A stretch of DNA of 64,000 bases, taken from Streptomyces sp. RFCAC02 (GTDB taxonomy: Bacteria; Actinomycetota; Actinomycetes; Streptomycetales; Streptomycetaceae). The stretch spans positions 558,001-622,000 of the forward strand of contig NZ_SAUH01000001.1 in NCBI RefSeq assembly GCF_004193175.1, written 5' to 3'. Position numbers and translations under genes: made by a program. Under the pieces are notes generated by a model. That model ran no database searches. It saw only the letters and a list, made by a program, of their open reading frames with translations, and was not told the DNA's origin. Below are positions 16,576 to 25,458 of the stretch, in pieces (position 1 is the first letter of the stretch; every line of letters begins with the position of its first letter).

Positions 16576-17391
16576 TCAGGCCGCCCCGGCCCCCAGGGCG
16601 TAGAACGCGACGGCCGCGGCCGCCGCGACGTTCAGCGAGTCGATGCCGTGCGCCATGGGGATGCGGACCCGGGCGTCGGCCGCCGCGAGGGCGCGGTCGG
16701 TGAGCCCGTGCCCCTCCGCGCCGAGCAGCACGGCCACGCGCTCGCCCCGCGTGCGGGCCGCGACCTCGGCGATGTCCCGGGCGTCCGGCGCGGGCGTGAG
16801 CGCGAACACCTGGAACCCGGCGGCGGACACGTCCCGCAGGCCCTGCGGCCACCGGTCGAGGCGGGCGTAGGGCAGCGAGAAGACGGCCCCCATCGACACC
16901 TTCACCGCGCGGCGGTACAGGGGGTCGGCGCAGTCCGGGGACAGCAGGACGCCGTCGAGGCCGAGAGCGGCTGCGCCGCGGAACACGGCGCCGACGTTGG
17001 TGTGGTCGTTCACGGCCTCCAGGACGGCGAGGCGGCGCGCCGACGCCAGCAGGGCCGACGGCTCGGGCAGCGGGCGGCGGCCCATGGCGGCCAGCGCGCC
17101 GCGGTGCACGTGGTAGCCGGTGACGCGCTCGGCGACCTCGGGCTCCACCAGGTACACGGGCGCCCCGGCCGCGTCGATGACATCACCCATGGCGTCCGCC
17201 CAGCGCGGGGTCAGCAGCATGGAGCGCATCGGGTGGCCCGCCTGGAGCGCACGCCGGATGACCTTCTCGCCCTCGGCCATGAAGAGGCCCTCGGCGGGCT
17301 CCCTGCGGCGGCGCAGGGCGACGTCCGTGAGATCGGTGTAGTCCGTGAGGCGGGGATCGGACGGGTCGGTGACCCGTACGGGGCCGGTCAT
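16576..17391 (-). CDS. TrmH/SpoU family RNA 2'-O-methyltransferase
   Basis: A 271-aa SPOUT methyltransferase. The N-terminal RNA-binding substrate domain (EGLFMAEGEKVIRRALQAGH) is followed by the knotted catalytic domain: motif 1 LEAVNDHTNVGAVFRGAAAL, motif 2 VAVLLGAEGHGL, and motif 3 VRIPMAHGIDSLNVAAAAAV, which forms the SAM pocket. It should 2'-O-methylate a ribose in rRNA or tRNA; the exact site is not evident. The ATG (17391) overlaps the stop of the siroheme synthase gene as ATGA, so it is translated from the tetrapyrrole operon although the functions look unrelated. Confidence 0.88.
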   Translation of the reverse strand: MTGPVRVTDPSDPRLTDYTDLTDVALRRRREPAEGLFMAEGEKVIRRALQAGHPMRSMLLTPRWADAMGDVIDAAGAPVYLVEPEVAERVTGYHVHRGALAAMGRRPLPEPSALLASARRLAVLEAVNDHTNVGAVFRGAAALGLDGVLLSPDCADPLYRRAVKVSMGAVFSLPYARLDRWPQGLRDVSAAGFQVFALTPAPDARDIAEVAARTRGERVAVLLGAEGHGLTDRALAAADARVRIPMAHGIDSLNVAAAAAVAFYALGAGAA

Positions 17392-18596
17392 GCCCCGACC
17401 GCCACGACGTCGCCGATCACGATGATCGCCGGCGGCCGTATGCCCGCGTCCGCCGCGCGGCGCGCGATCTCGGACAGGGGCGCGTCCACGCGCCGCTGGG
17501 CCGGGGTGGTCCCCTCCTGGACGACGGCGGCCGGGGTGGCCGGCGAACGGCCGTGGCGGATCAGGGTGTCGGCGATGGCGCCGAGCCGTTCGACGCCCAT
17601 GAGGACGACGAGGGTGCCGCGCAGGGCGGCGAGCGCGGGCCACTCCACGAGGGACCGCGGGTCGTCCGGCGCGACATGGCCGCTGACGACCGTGAACTCG
17701 TGGGCGACGCCCCGGTGCGTCACCGGGATGCCGGCCGCGCCGGGCACGGAGACGGCGCTCGTCACACCCGGCACGACGGTCACGGGCACCCCGGCGGCGG
17801 CGAGCGCCGCCGCCTCCTCCATGCCCCGGCCGAACACGAACGGGTCGCCGCCCTTGAGGCGCACGACGCTGCGGCCGGCCCGGGCGTGCTCGATGAGGGC
17901 GGCGTTGATGGCGTCCTGGGCCATGGCGCGGCCGTACGGGATCTTCGCCGCGTCGATCACCCGGACGTGCGGCGGCAGTTCGTCGAGGAGGTCGCGGGGG
18001 CCGAGGCGGTCGGCGATGACGACGTCGGCGCGGGCGAGCAGGCGGCGGCCGCGGACCGTGATGAGGTCCGGGTCGCCGGGTCCGCCGCCGACGAGTGCGA
18101 CGCCGGGCACGCGGTCGCGGTGGCGGGGCGCGCCGATGGTGCCGTCGCGCAGCCCCTCCACGACGGCGTCGCGGACGGCGGCCGAGCGCCGGGGGTCGCG
18201 GCCGGTGAGCACGGCGACCGTGACGCCCTCGCTGCGGCCCGTCGCGGGCGTCCACGCGGTGGCGGCGCCCGCGTCGTCGCTGCGGACGCACCACACGCGG
18301 TGCCGCTCGGCCTCGGCGGACGCGGCGGCGTTGACGGCGGGATCGTCCGTCGCGACGAGGGCGTACCAGGCGTCGGCGAGGTCGCCGTCGCGGTAGCCGC
18401 GGGCCTGCCAGTCGAGTTCCCCCGCGTCGGCCATCGCCTGCACGGACGGGGTGACCTCCGGGGCGATCAGCCGGACGGCGGCGCCGGCGGCGAGCAGCGC
18501 GGGCAGGCGGCGCTGGGCGACGGTGCCGCCGCCGAGGACGACGACGCGGCGGCCGGCGAGGCGCAGCCCCACGGGGTAGGCGGGATGCTCGGACAT
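17388..18596 (-). CDS. Siroheme synthase: precorrin-2 dehydrogenase / uroporphyrinogen-III C-methyltransferase
   Basis: A 402-aa CysG-like fusion. The N-terminal ~150 residues are the NAD-dependent precorrin-2 dehydrogenase part (RLAGRRVVVLGGGTVAQRRL, then VRLIAPEV). The C-terminal ~245 residues are a SUMT methylase with VALVGGGPGDPDLITVRGRR, VVIADRLG, VVRLKGGDPFVFGRG and PGVTSAVSVPGAAGIPVTHR. It makes precorrin-2 from uroporphyrinogen III and can carry it to sirohydrochlorin, feeding siroheme and cobalamin. ATG 18596 is chosen because AAGGAG lies 11 nt upstream and the Rossmann fold starts right after; a longer frame to 18713 adds an Arg-rich tail. It lies 138 bp downstream of the bluB-cobT fusion. 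Confidence 0.9.
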   Translation of the reverse strand: MSEHPAYPVGLRLAGRRVVVLGGGTVAQRRLPALLAAGAAVRLIAPEVTPSVQAMADAGELDWQARGYRDGDLADAWYALVATDDPAVNAAASAEAERHRVWCVRSDDAGAATAWTPATGRSEGVTVAVLTGRDPRRSAAVRDAVVEGLRDGTIGAPRHRDRVPGVALVGGGPGDPDLITVRGRRLLARADVVIADRLGPRDLLDELPPHVRVIDAAKIPYGRAMAQDAINAALIEHARAGRSVVRLKGGDPFVFGRGMEEAAALAAAGVPVTVVPGVTSAVSVPGAAGIPVTHRGVAHEFTVVSGHVAPDDPRSLVEWPALAALRGTLVVLMGVERLGAIADTLIRHGRSPATPAAVVQEGTTPAQRRVDAPLSEIARRAADAGIRPPAIIVIGDVVAVGA

Positions 18597-18734
18597 CGGT
18601 GGTGCGGCTCCTTGGCGGCTCGTTCCGGTCGGCTGCCCGCCACGGCGCGGGACGCCGGAGCGGCGCGGGCGGGCCACACGCCGCTGCGGCGTCGGAGCGG
18701 CTTGCTGCCCCACCTTACGGCGGGGCGGGGAGGA

Positions 18735-21623
18735 TCAGTTCTTGTCGGTCACGCCCGCCGAGTCGAACGTCGCGACCTCGCGCATCGCGCGGGCCGCGCT
18801 CTGCACGACGGGCAGCGCGAGGAGAGCGCCGGTGCCCTCGCCGAGACGCAGGTCGAGGTCGACCAGCGGACGCAGGCCGAGTGCCGTGAGCGCGGCGAGG
18901 TGGCCGGGCTCCGCGCTGCGGTGGCCGGCGACGCACACGGCGACCGCCTCGGGCGACAGGGCACGCGCGGCGAGCGCGGCGGCGCCCGCCGTGATGCCGT
19001 CGAGGATGACCGGGACCCGCAGGGAGGCGCCGCCCAGGATGAACCCGGTGAGCGCGGCGTGCTCCAGGCCGCCGACGGCCGCGAGGGTGCCGATCGGGTC
19101 GGCGGCGTCGGGCTGGTGGAGCTGGAGGACACGGCGGACCACGTCCACCTTGCGGGCGTGCGTGTCGTCGTCGATGCCCGTGCCGCGGCCGGTGATCTCG
19201 GCCGGCTCGGCGCCGGTGAAGGCGGCGATGAGGGCGGCGGAGACCGTCGTGTTGGCGATGCCCATCTCCCCCGTGAGGAGGGCGCGGTTGCCCGCGGCGA
19301 CGAGGTCGCGGGCCGTCTCGATGCCCACCTCGACGGCGCGCAGCGCCTCCTCGCGCGACATGGCGGGTCCCGCGGTGATGTCACCCGTCCCGGGCCGCAC
19401 CTTGCGCGGCAGGAGCCCCGGCGCGCCCGGCAGGTCGCCGCGCACGCCGACGTCCACGACGCACACCTCGGCCCCGACCTGGGCGGCGAACGCGTTGCAG
19501 ACGGCGCCGCCGCCGAGGAAGTTGGCCACCATCTGGGCGGTGACCTCCTGGGGCCACGGCGTGACGGCCTGGGCGTGGACCCCGTGGTCGCCGGCGAAGA
19601 TCGCGACGGCGGCGGGCTCGGGGACCGGCGGCGGACAGCTCCGCGACAGACCGCACAGTTGCGCGGAGATGATCTCCAGGGCGCCGAGCGCGCCGGCGGG
19701 CTTCGTCATCCGCTTCTGCCGCTCCCACGCCTCGCCGAGGGCCTGGGCGTCGAGGGGGCGGATCTCGGCGAGGGTCTCGCTGAGCAGATCGTGCGGTTCG
19801 GCGCCGGGCAGGGCGCGGCGGCCGTACGCCTCCTCGTGGACGGCCCACGACAGGGGGCGGCGTGCGCCGCGGCCGGGGGCGGCCGGCTCGGGCTCCTCCG
19901 GGAAGGCGTCCACGTAGCCGACGCACAGGTAGGCCACGATCTCCAGGTGCCCCGGCAGGTCGAGGGTGCTGACCAGTTCCGTCTCGTCGAAGAAGCCGAC
20001 CCAGCCGACGCCGAGCCCCTCGGCGCGGGCGGCGAGCCACAGGTTCTCGACGGCGAGGGCGGAGGAGTACGGGCTGAGCTGGGGCTGGACGTCCCGGCCG
20101 GGGGTGTGGCGGCCGCCGCGCGTGGGGTCGGCGGTGACGACGATGTTGACGGGGGTGTCGAGGACGGCCTCGACACTCAGTTCCTTGAACTGCTTGGCCC
20201 GCGCCTTGGGGAGCGACTTGGCGTACGCGTCGCGCTGGCGGACGGCCAGCTCGTGGACGGCGCGGCGGGTCTCCTCGGAGCGGATGATGACGAAGTCCCA
20301 GGGCTGGGCGAGTCCGGCCGTGGGGGCCGTGTGCGCCGCTTCGAGGACGCGCAGCAGCACGTCGTGCGGGATGGGGTCGGGGCGGAAGCCGTCGCGGATG
20401 TCGCGGCGTTCGCGCATGAGGCGGTGGACGGCGTCGCGTTCCGACGCCGGGTAGCCGGGCGCCGGGGGGCGCGGGGTGTCGGCCGTGGCCGGGGCAGCGG
20501 GTGCCGGGTCCGCGGGCGCCGCGGGCTGCTCGGGGGCGGGCTCCGGCGCCCGGGGGGCCGGCACCTGGACGACCGGCGGCACGGGGGCCGGGTCCGGCTC
20601 GGGCTGCTCGTCGGGCTGCTGCTGCGGCACGGGCGCCGGCGCCGGCTCGGGGACGGGTGCCTCGGCCGCGGTCGCCTCCGGGGCGGGCACGGCCACGGGA
20701 GCGGGCTCCGGGACACCGACCGGCTCGGCGGCGGTCTCCTGCGCGACGGCGGTCTGCTCGGCGGGGACCGGTCCGGCCGCGAACTCCGGGGCGGGCGGCG
20801 GCTCGTGGGCGGGCGGCACGACCGGTTCCGGGGCGGACGGCACGGGCTCGGGCGCGGCGGGGGCGAACGCGATCGCCGCGTCCCCCGGCTCCGGCTCGGC
20901 CACCGGCACCACCGGCTGGGGCTGGGGCTGGGGAACCGATTCGGCGGGCGCGGGCGGCATGACGAACGGCGTCCGCTGGGCCTGCGGTTCGGCGGGCGGC
21001 TCGGCATCGGCGTGCACCGGCTCCGCGACGGACGGCACCGGCTCGGGCACGGCGGGGACCGGCGCGGGCACCGGCTCGGGCACGGCGGACACCGGCTCCG
21101 CGACGGACGGCACGGGCTCGGGCACGGCGGGGACCGGCTCCGGTGCGGCGGACACCGGCGCGGGCACCGGCTCGGGCACGGCGGACACCGGCTCCGGGAC
21201 GGACGGCACGGGCTCCGGTGCGGCGGACACCGGCTCCGGGACGGACGGCTGCGCGACGGCGGGCGGCCGTACGGCGGTCGGCGCCGCGGCATCCTGCTGC
21301 CCGCCGGCCGGCTGCTGCTGCCACGCACCCGCCTCGGCCGCCGCGGCGACATCGAGGTACTCCGGCTCGGTCGGCATCGCGGTCCTGGGCGCGACGGGGC
21401 GCGGAACGGCCTGCGTCACGGGGCGCGGAGCCACCGTGGCATCGCCCCAGGCGCCGGCGGCACCCGGCATGAGGAGTTCCTCGTCGTCCGCGTCGACCGC
21501 CTCGTCGGGGTGGCCGGGGAAGGAGAACGGGGCGGCCGGGACCACCGGCTGCTCGTTCTGCCCGGGCCGGCTGCCCGGCTGCTCCTGCGCTCCCCCCTCG
21601 GGAAGCCGGCCGGAGTCCGTCAC
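18735..21623 (-). CDS. cobT: BluB-CobT fusion with long PEPV-repeat N-terminal extension
   Basis: A 962-aa protein with three parts. Residues 1 to ~385 are Pro/Ala/Glu/Val-rich low complexity. Residues ~390-595 are a BluB-type nitroreductase fold (RRDIRDGFRPDPIPHDVLLR, AAHTAPTAGLAQPWDFVIIR, AEGLGVGWVGFFDETELV), which fragments FMNH2 with oxygen to 5,6-dimethylbenzimidazole. Residues ~611-962 are CobT (FAGDHGVHAQAVTPWPQEV, TGEMGIANTTVSAALIAAFT, GRGTGIDDDTHARKVDVV), which joins that base to nicotinate mononucleotide to give alpha-ribazole phosphate. One chain therefore makes and activates the lower B12 ligand. It starts at GTG 21623 with GAGGTGG upstream. Such fusions are known in Streptomyces. 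A TAGGCT hexamer in the 154-bp gap upstream may be its -10. Confidence 0.9.
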   Translation of the reverse strand: MTDSGRLPEGGAQEQPGSRPGQNEQPVVPAAPFSFPGHPDEAVDADDEELLMPGAAGAWGDATVAPRPVTQAVPRPVAPRTAMPTEPEYLDVAAAAEAGAWQQQPAGGQQDAAAPTAVRPPAVAQPSVPEPVSAAPEPVPSVPEPVSAVPEPVPAPVSAAPEPVPAVPEPVPSVAEPVSAVPEPVPAPVPAVPEPVPSVAEPVHADAEPPAEPQAQRTPFVMPPAPAESVPQPQPQPVVPVAEPEPGDAAIAFAPAAPEPVPSAPEPVVPPAHEPPPAPEFAAGPVPAEQTAVAQETAAEPVGVPEPAPVAVPAPEATAAEAPVPEPAPAPVPQQQPDEQPEPDPAPVPPVVQVPAPRAPEPAPEQPAAPADPAPAAPATADTPRPPAPGYPASERDAVHRLMRERRDIRDGFRPDPIPHDVLLRVLEAAHTAPTAGLAQPWDFVIIRSEETRRAVHELAVRQRDAYAKSLPKARAKQFKELSVEAVLDTPVNIVVTADPTRGGRHTPGRDVQPQLSPYSSALAVENLWLAARAEGLGVGWVGFFDETELVSTLDLPGHLEIVAYLCVGYVDAFPEEPEPAAPGRGARRPLSWAVHEEAYGRRALPGAEPHDLLSETLAEIRPLDAQALGEAWERQKRMTKPAGALGALEIISAQLCGLSRSCPPPVPEPAAVAIFAGDHGVHAQAVTPWPQEVTAQMVANFLGGGAVCNAFAAQVGAEVCVVDVGVRGDLPGAPGLLPRKVRPGTGDITAGPAMSREEALRAVEVGIETARDLVAAGNRALLTGEMGIANTTVSAALIAAFTGAEPAEITGRGTGIDDDTHARKVDVVRRVLQLHQPDAADPIGTLAAVGGLEHAALTGFILGGASLRVPVILDGITAGAAALAARALSPEAVAVCVAGHRSAEPGHLAALTALGLRPLVDLDLRLGEGTGALLALPVVQSAARAMREVATFDSAGVTDKN
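21011..21251 (-). repeat. PEPV tandem repeat region inside the BluB-CobT gene
   Basis: Residues ~125-205 consist of units of about 6-8 residues ending PEPV, PEPVP or AEPV, separated by SA, SVP, AVP or APV. At DNA level the same GGCACCGGCTCGGGCACGG-like block recurs many times. Weaker related Pro/Glu repeats continue to about residue 360. The array is coding and in frame, so it is a disordered tail rather than a structural DNA repeat. Confidence 0.75.
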
Positions 21624-21777
21624 GCGTCCACCTCGCCTGTCACACGGCCCCTCACACGGCGCCTCATTCGGCCCATTTCACGCGGTCTCCCCCGACCGGA
21701 CATCGGCGGGCGAATCCCTCACGTCCGGTCGGCGGCACAACAGTCCATCAGCCTACCCGGGATGGACGGCGCCCCGG

Positions 21778-23064
21778 TCACGGGTGCGCGGGCGCCCGAC
21801 GGGAGCCGGACGGGCGGGCGCCGGTGAGCAGGAAGCAGACGGCGCGTCCGCGTTCCGACCAGTCGCCGGTGGAGAGTTCGACCGATTGCAGCAGCGTGCA
21901 CTCGACGGCGTACCCGGCGCCCGTGAGGACCCGGTCGGCCACCTCGGCGCCGTCGCGCGTCACGGCGTGGGTGACGATGCGCTGCGGGCGCCGGTCGGCG
22001 CAGGCGGCGAGCGTGCGGGGGCCGCCGCCGCCGACGCGGACGATGTCCGGCTCGGGCAGGTCCTGGAGCACCTGTGGCGCTGCACCCCGGACGACGTGCA
22101 GGTGGACGCCGAGGGCGCGGGCCAGCGCGTCGGCGCGGTCGCAGGCCCGCGCGTCCCGGTCGACGGCGACGACGGCGGCGCCGAAGCGGGCGGCGTCCAC
22201 GGCGGCGAGCCCGTCGCCGGTGCCGATGTCCCACATCAGGTCGCCGGTGCGCGGCCCGAGCGCGGCGAGGGCGAGCGCCCGCAGGCGGGGACTGTCACCG
22301 GGCCGGTCGGCGAAGTCCCCGCCGGGCGTGCCGGGGAGCCGGGGCGGCGGCGCCGCGAGGGGGCCGTAGGCGGCGGGGGCGAGCCCCCAGCCGCGCGGCT
22401 CGGGGACGGCGGCCGGATCGGCACCGGCGAGCCAGCTCCCGTCGCCCTCGCGGCCGACGCCCGCGCCCCCTATGACGAGGACGACGTTCGGATCGGTCCA
22501 CTGGCGCCGCGGGACGGTGTCCGAGGTGAGGACGGAGACACGTTCGCGGTCGGTGCCGAGGGCCTCGCAGATGACGAACGTCCGGTGCACCGGGCCGAGC
22601 AGCAGGGCGATCTCGGCGGGACCCGCGCCCGGTGAGGTGAGGACGGCGACCTTGGAGTGGGCGCGGCAGACGTTGACGGCGCGGCGGAGCGTGCGGCGGT
22701 TCGCGGTGACGACGCGGGCGTCGTCCCAGGGCATCCCGGCGCGGGCGAAGGCTGCGGCGACGGAGGAGACGGCCGGCACGACCTCGACCTCCAGGCCGTG
22801 CACCGGGTCGCGCAGGGCGCGGACGACGCCGAAGAAGCCTGGGTCTCCGTCGGCCAGGACGACGGCGGTGCCCCGGTGGGCGGCGACGCGGCGGGCCGCG
22901 ACGGCGACACTGCCGAGCGTCACGCGTTCCGCGTGCGCCGGGACGTCGGGGAGGGCGAGGTGGCGGGGTGCGCCCGCCACGAGGGTGGCGGCGCGGAGGG
23001 CCGAGTGTGCGGCCGGGGTGAGGGGCGCGCCGTCCCATCCGATCACGGTGACGCGGTCGGCCAT
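21778..23064 (-). CDS. cobL: Precorrin-6Y C5,15-methyltransferase (decarboxylating), CbiE-CbiT fusion
   Basis: A 428-aa CobL. The N-terminal CbiE domain (~1-215) begins MADRVTVIGWDGAPLTPAAH, with ADGDPGFFGVVRALRDPV and AVSSVAAAFARAGMPWDDARV typical of tetrapyrrole methylases. The C-terminal CbiT domain (~235-415) is a Rossmann methyltransferase with DLMWDIGTGDGLAAVDAARF as SAM motif I. It methylates C5 and C15 and decarboxylates the acetate at C12 in the aerobic corrin pathway. ATG 23064 has GGGAG ten bases upstream. It precedes bluB-cobT and the siroheme synthase on the same strand, giving a small tetrapyrrole block; other cob genes are not here. Confidence 0.9.
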   Translation of the reverse strand: MADRVTVIGWDGAPLTPAAHSALRAATLVAGAPRHLALPDVPAHAERVTLGSVAVAARRVAAHRGTAVVLADGDPGFFGVVRALRDPVHGLEVEVVPAVSSVAAAFARAGMPWDDARVVTANRRTLRRAVNVCRAHSKVAVLTSPGAGPAEIALLLGPVHRTFVICEALGTDRERVSVLTSDTVPRRQWTDPNVVLVIGGAGVGREGDGSWLAGADPAAVPEPRGWGLAPAAYGPLAAPPPRLPGTPGGDFADRPGDSPRLRALALAALGPRTGDLMWDIGTGDGLAAVDAARFGAAVVAVDRDARACDRADALARALGVHLHVVRGAAPQVLQDLPEPDIVRVGGGGPRTLAACADRRPQRIVTHAVTRDGAEVADRVLTGAGYAVECTLLQSVELSTGDWSERGRAVCFLLTGARPSGSRRAPAHP

Positions 23065-23123
23065 GGGCGGGCAGCTCCCGGGGGCGTCGCGGGCGGGGTC
23101 GGCCCGAAGCCTACCGCGCCGCG

Positions 23124-23720
23124 TCAGGCGACCGGGTGGTCCTCCAGGTCCTCGGGCAGGAGGCCCCAGACGATGAGGTCGGTGCGGATGTCGGCCCAGC
23201 CGCCGTCCTCGGTGCGGGAGCGGACTATGGCCGCGTTGCGCAGGATGCCCTCGCTGATGCAGCCGACCTTCTGGGCGACCTGCTGGGAGGCGGTGTTGCC
23301 CGCGGCGGTGCGGAGTTCGAGGCGCTCGAAGTGCTGGTCGCGGAAGAGCCACTCGACGACGGCGAGGACGGACTCGGCCGCGTAGCCCTCGCCGCGCGCC
23401 CACGGGCCGACGACGTAGCCGACCTCGGTCGTGCGGGCGCGCCAGTTGGTGTTCGACAGGTGGATGACGCCGACGAGGCGGTGGGTGAGGTGCTCGGTGA
23501 CGGCGAGGACGATGCCGCGGCCCTCCAGGCGTTCGGAGGGGGCGACGCGGGTGATCCACAGCCGCGCCTCGTCGAGGGTGTACGGGTGGGGGACGGAGGT
23601 CCAGGAGACGGTCAGCTCGTCGTTCATCATGTCGACGAGTTCGCGGACGTCGGCTTCCTCGAACGGGCGCAGCACGAGCCGTTCCGTGCTGATGGAGATG
23701 TCGGGGAAGGTGGAAGTCAT
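23124..23720 (-). CDS. RimJ/RimL-type GNAT N-acetyltransferase
   Basis: A 198-aa acetyltransferase of the RimJ/RimL subfamily. It starts ISTERLVLRPFEEADVRELV, the usual strand 1-helix 1 for these enzymes. WRARTTEVGYVVGPWARGEG is followed by the CoA-binding helix YAAESVLAVVEWLF, and LRTAAGNTASQQVAQKVGC is the late conserved segment. Members acetylate protein N-termini, amino acids or antibiotics, and the substrate cannot be assigned. ATG 23720 is chosen because GGAGAGG lies just before it; an ATG 12 nt upstream would overlap that site. Confidence 0.85.
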   Translation of the reverse strand: MTSTFPDISISTERLVLRPFEEADVRELVDMMNDELTVSWTSVPHPYTLDEARLWITRVAPSERLEGRGIVLAVTEHLTHRLVGVIHLSNTNWRARTTEVGYVVGPWARGEGYAAESVLAVVEWLFRDQHFERLELRTAAGNTASQQVAQKVGCISEGILRNAAIVRSRTEDGGWADIRTDLIVWGLLPEDLEDHPVA

Positions 23721-23791
23721 GCGCCTCTCCATGGCCTTGGGTCTGAGGGGACAGCATGCAGCATGGCCGGGACGGGCGCGGCGCCGGGTGC

Positions 23792-23828
23792 CCGCCCCGG
23801 CGGCCGGGTGTGCCGGCGGCCGGGGCGG
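23792..23828 (-). terminator. Probable terminator after metQ
   Basis: Ten-base arms CCGCCCCGGC (23792-23801) and GCCGGGGCGG (23819-23828) lie 8 bases past the metQ stop, and extra GC pairs are possible inside the 17-nt loop. No U-tract is present. Confidence 0.5.
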
Positions 23829-23836
23829 GGACGGGG

Positions 23837-24709
23837 TCAGGAGGCGGGGGTGCCGAACGCCGGGATGACGGAGCCGTCGTAGGTGTCCTCGATGAACTGC
23901 TTCACCTCGTCGGAGTTGAGGAGTTCGGCGAGGGCCTGGATGCGGGGGTCGTCCTCGTTGCCGCTCTTGACGGCGAGGAAGTTGGCGTACGGGTTGCCCT
24001 CGGCGGCCTCCAGGACCAGGGCGTCCTCGGCCGGGGCGAGGCCCGACTCGATGGCGTAGTTGCCGTTGATGACGGCGGCGTCCAGGTCGTCCAGGGAGCG
24101 GGGCAGCGAGGCGGCCTCGATCTCCTCGAACTCGATGCCGTGGTCGTCGGTGATGTCGGCCGGGGTGGCGTCGGCGCCGGCGTCCTCGGCCAGCTCGATG
24201 ACGCCGTTGTCGGCGAGGAGCTGGAGGGCGCGGGCCTCGTTGGTGGCGTCGTTGGGCACGCCGATGGTGTCGCCGGCGGAGAGTTCGTCGGCGGAGGTGA
24301 TCGAGTTGGAGTAGAGGCCGAGCGGTTCGAGGTGCACGTTGACGACGGGGACGATGTCCGTGCCCTGGTTGGCGTTGAAGTCGTCGAGGTACGGCTTGTG
24401 CTGGAAGAAGTTGGCGTCCACCTCGCCGCTCTCGACGGCGGTGTTGGGCAGGACGTAGTCGGTGAACTCCTGCACGCGCAGGTCGAGGCCGGCGTCCTCG
24501 GCGAGGTTGTCCCGGACGAATTCGAGGATCTCGGCCTGCGGGACGGGGGTGGCCGCGACGGTCAGGGGCTCGGAGAGGTCGCTCTGCCCGCCGGAGCCGC
24601 TGTCGCCGCCGCCCGTGTCCGGGTCGGAGTCGGTGCCGCAGGCCGCGAGGCTCAGGGTGAGGGCGGTCGCGGCGGTGCCGAGGAGGGCGCTCTTGATGGA
24701 GGTACGCAC
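23837..24709 (-). CDS. metQ: Methionine ABC transporter substrate-binding lipoprotein
   Basis: A 290-aa NlpA/MetQ lipoprotein. The signal sequence (SALLGTAATALTLSLAAC) ends in lipobox L-A-A-C at about residue 24, after which a Gly/Asp/Ser linker leads into the domain. Family marks are TVAATPVPQAEILEFV, LPNTAVESGEVDANFFQHKPYL (quoted in part), DTIGVPNDATNEARALQLL and ALAELLNSDEVKQFIEDTYDG. It captures methionine outside the membrane for MetI. The start is GTG 24709 with AAAGG ten bases upstream. It lies 80 bp after metI as the last gene of metNIQ and is followed by a GC hairpin. Confidence 0.93.
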   Translation of the reverse strand: MRTSIKSALLGTAATALTLSLAACGTDSDPDTGGGDSGSGGQSDLSEPLTVAATPVPQAEILEFVRDNLAEDAGLDLRVQEFTDYVLPNTAVESGEVDANFFQHKPYLDDFNANQGTDIVPVVNVHLEPLGLYSNSITSADELSAGDTIGVPNDATNEARALQLLADNGVIELAEDAGADATPADITDDHGIEFEEIEAASLPRSLDDLDAAVINGNYAIESGLAPAEDALVLEAAEGNPYANFLAVKSGNEDDPRIQALAELLNSDEVKQFIEDTYDGSVIPAFGTPAS

Positions 24710-24789
24710 GAAAAGTGCCTTTCTGTCCCGTGGATGGATCGGTGAGGGAACGGGGGTCGTGGGGGCGGGTCGCGCCCGGGTGGTGCCGG

Positions 24790-25458
24790 TCAGGAGGTCC
24801 GTTCGCGGCGTGCCAGGAGGCGGACGAGTCCGTCGCCGATGAGCTGGACGGCCGTGACGATGACGACGAGGACGACGACGGTGATGAGCGTGAAGCCCTC
24901 CTCGAAGCGCTGGTAGCCGTAGACGAGGGCGAGGGTGCCGAGGCCGCCGCCGCCGACCGCGCCGGCCATGGCGGAGTAGCCGATGACGGCGATGAAGGTC
25001 GTGGTCAGGCCGGCGACGAGGGACGGCAGCGACTGCGGCAGGAGGACCTTCAGCACGACGGTCCAGGTGCCGCCGCCCATGGCGTGGACGGCCTCGACCA
25101 GGCCGTGGTCGACCTCGCGCACGGCCGTCTCGACGAGGCGGGCGAAGAACGGGATGGCGCCGATCGCCAGCGGCACGATGGCGGCCGTCGGGCCGATCGC
25201 CGTGCCGACGATGGAGCGGGTCACGGGGATCAGCGCGACCATGAGGATGATGAACGGCAGGGACCTGCCGATGTTGACCACGACGCCGATGACCTTGTTG
25301 ACGACGGCGTTGCGCAGCGGGCCGCCCCGGTCGGTGAGGACGAGGAGGACGCCGAGCGGGAGGCCGCCGATGAGGGCGATCAGCGTGGACCAGAAGGTCA
25401 TGTAGAGGGTGTCGATCGTGCCCTGTTCGAGCAGGGGCCGCATCTCGTCCCAGGTCAT
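24790..25458 (-). CDS. metI: Methionine ABC transporter permease
   Basis: A 222-aa inner-membrane permease with five predicted helices, the MetI norm. It starts MTWDEMRPLLEQGTIDTLYM. A helix GLPLGVLLVLTDRGG follows, then the EAA loop EAVHAMGGGTWTVVLKVLLP, where the coupling helix contacts MetN, and finally GAVGGGGLGTLALVYGYQRF. It forms the homodimeric channel for D/L-methionine. The ATG at 25458 overlaps the metN stop by 4 nt (ATGA), so the ATPase and permease are made in step. Confidence 0.93.
   Translation of the reverse strand: MTWDEMRPLLEQGTIDTLYMTFWSTLIALIGGLPLGVLLVLTDRGGPLRNAVVNKVIGVVVNIGRSLPFIILMVALIPVTRSIVGTAIGPTAAIVPLAIGAIPFFARLVETAVREVDHGLVEAVHAMGGGTWTVVLKVLLPQSLPSLVAGLTTTFIAVIGYSAMAGAVGGGGLGTLALVYGYQRFEEGFTLITVVVLVVIVTAVQLIGDGLVRLLARRERTS

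Noticed and set aside
20476..21251. Regularly repeated GGCACCGGCTCGGGCACGG-like blocks, superficially like a CRISPR or satellite array
   Set aside because: Units are multiples of three, in frame and encode PEPV repeats of the BluB-CobT tail; there are no unique spacers.
21624..21777. Cobalamin riboswitch before bluB-cobT
   Set aside because: The B12-box GCCACTG is absent and the gap is only 154 bp.
17553..21827. A 1424-codon open frame on the plus strand across the tetrapyrrole genes
   Set aside because: It is the antisense shadow of cobT and the siroheme synthase; it is Gly/Arg/His-rich with no domain, and the minus-strand frames encode clear enzymes.
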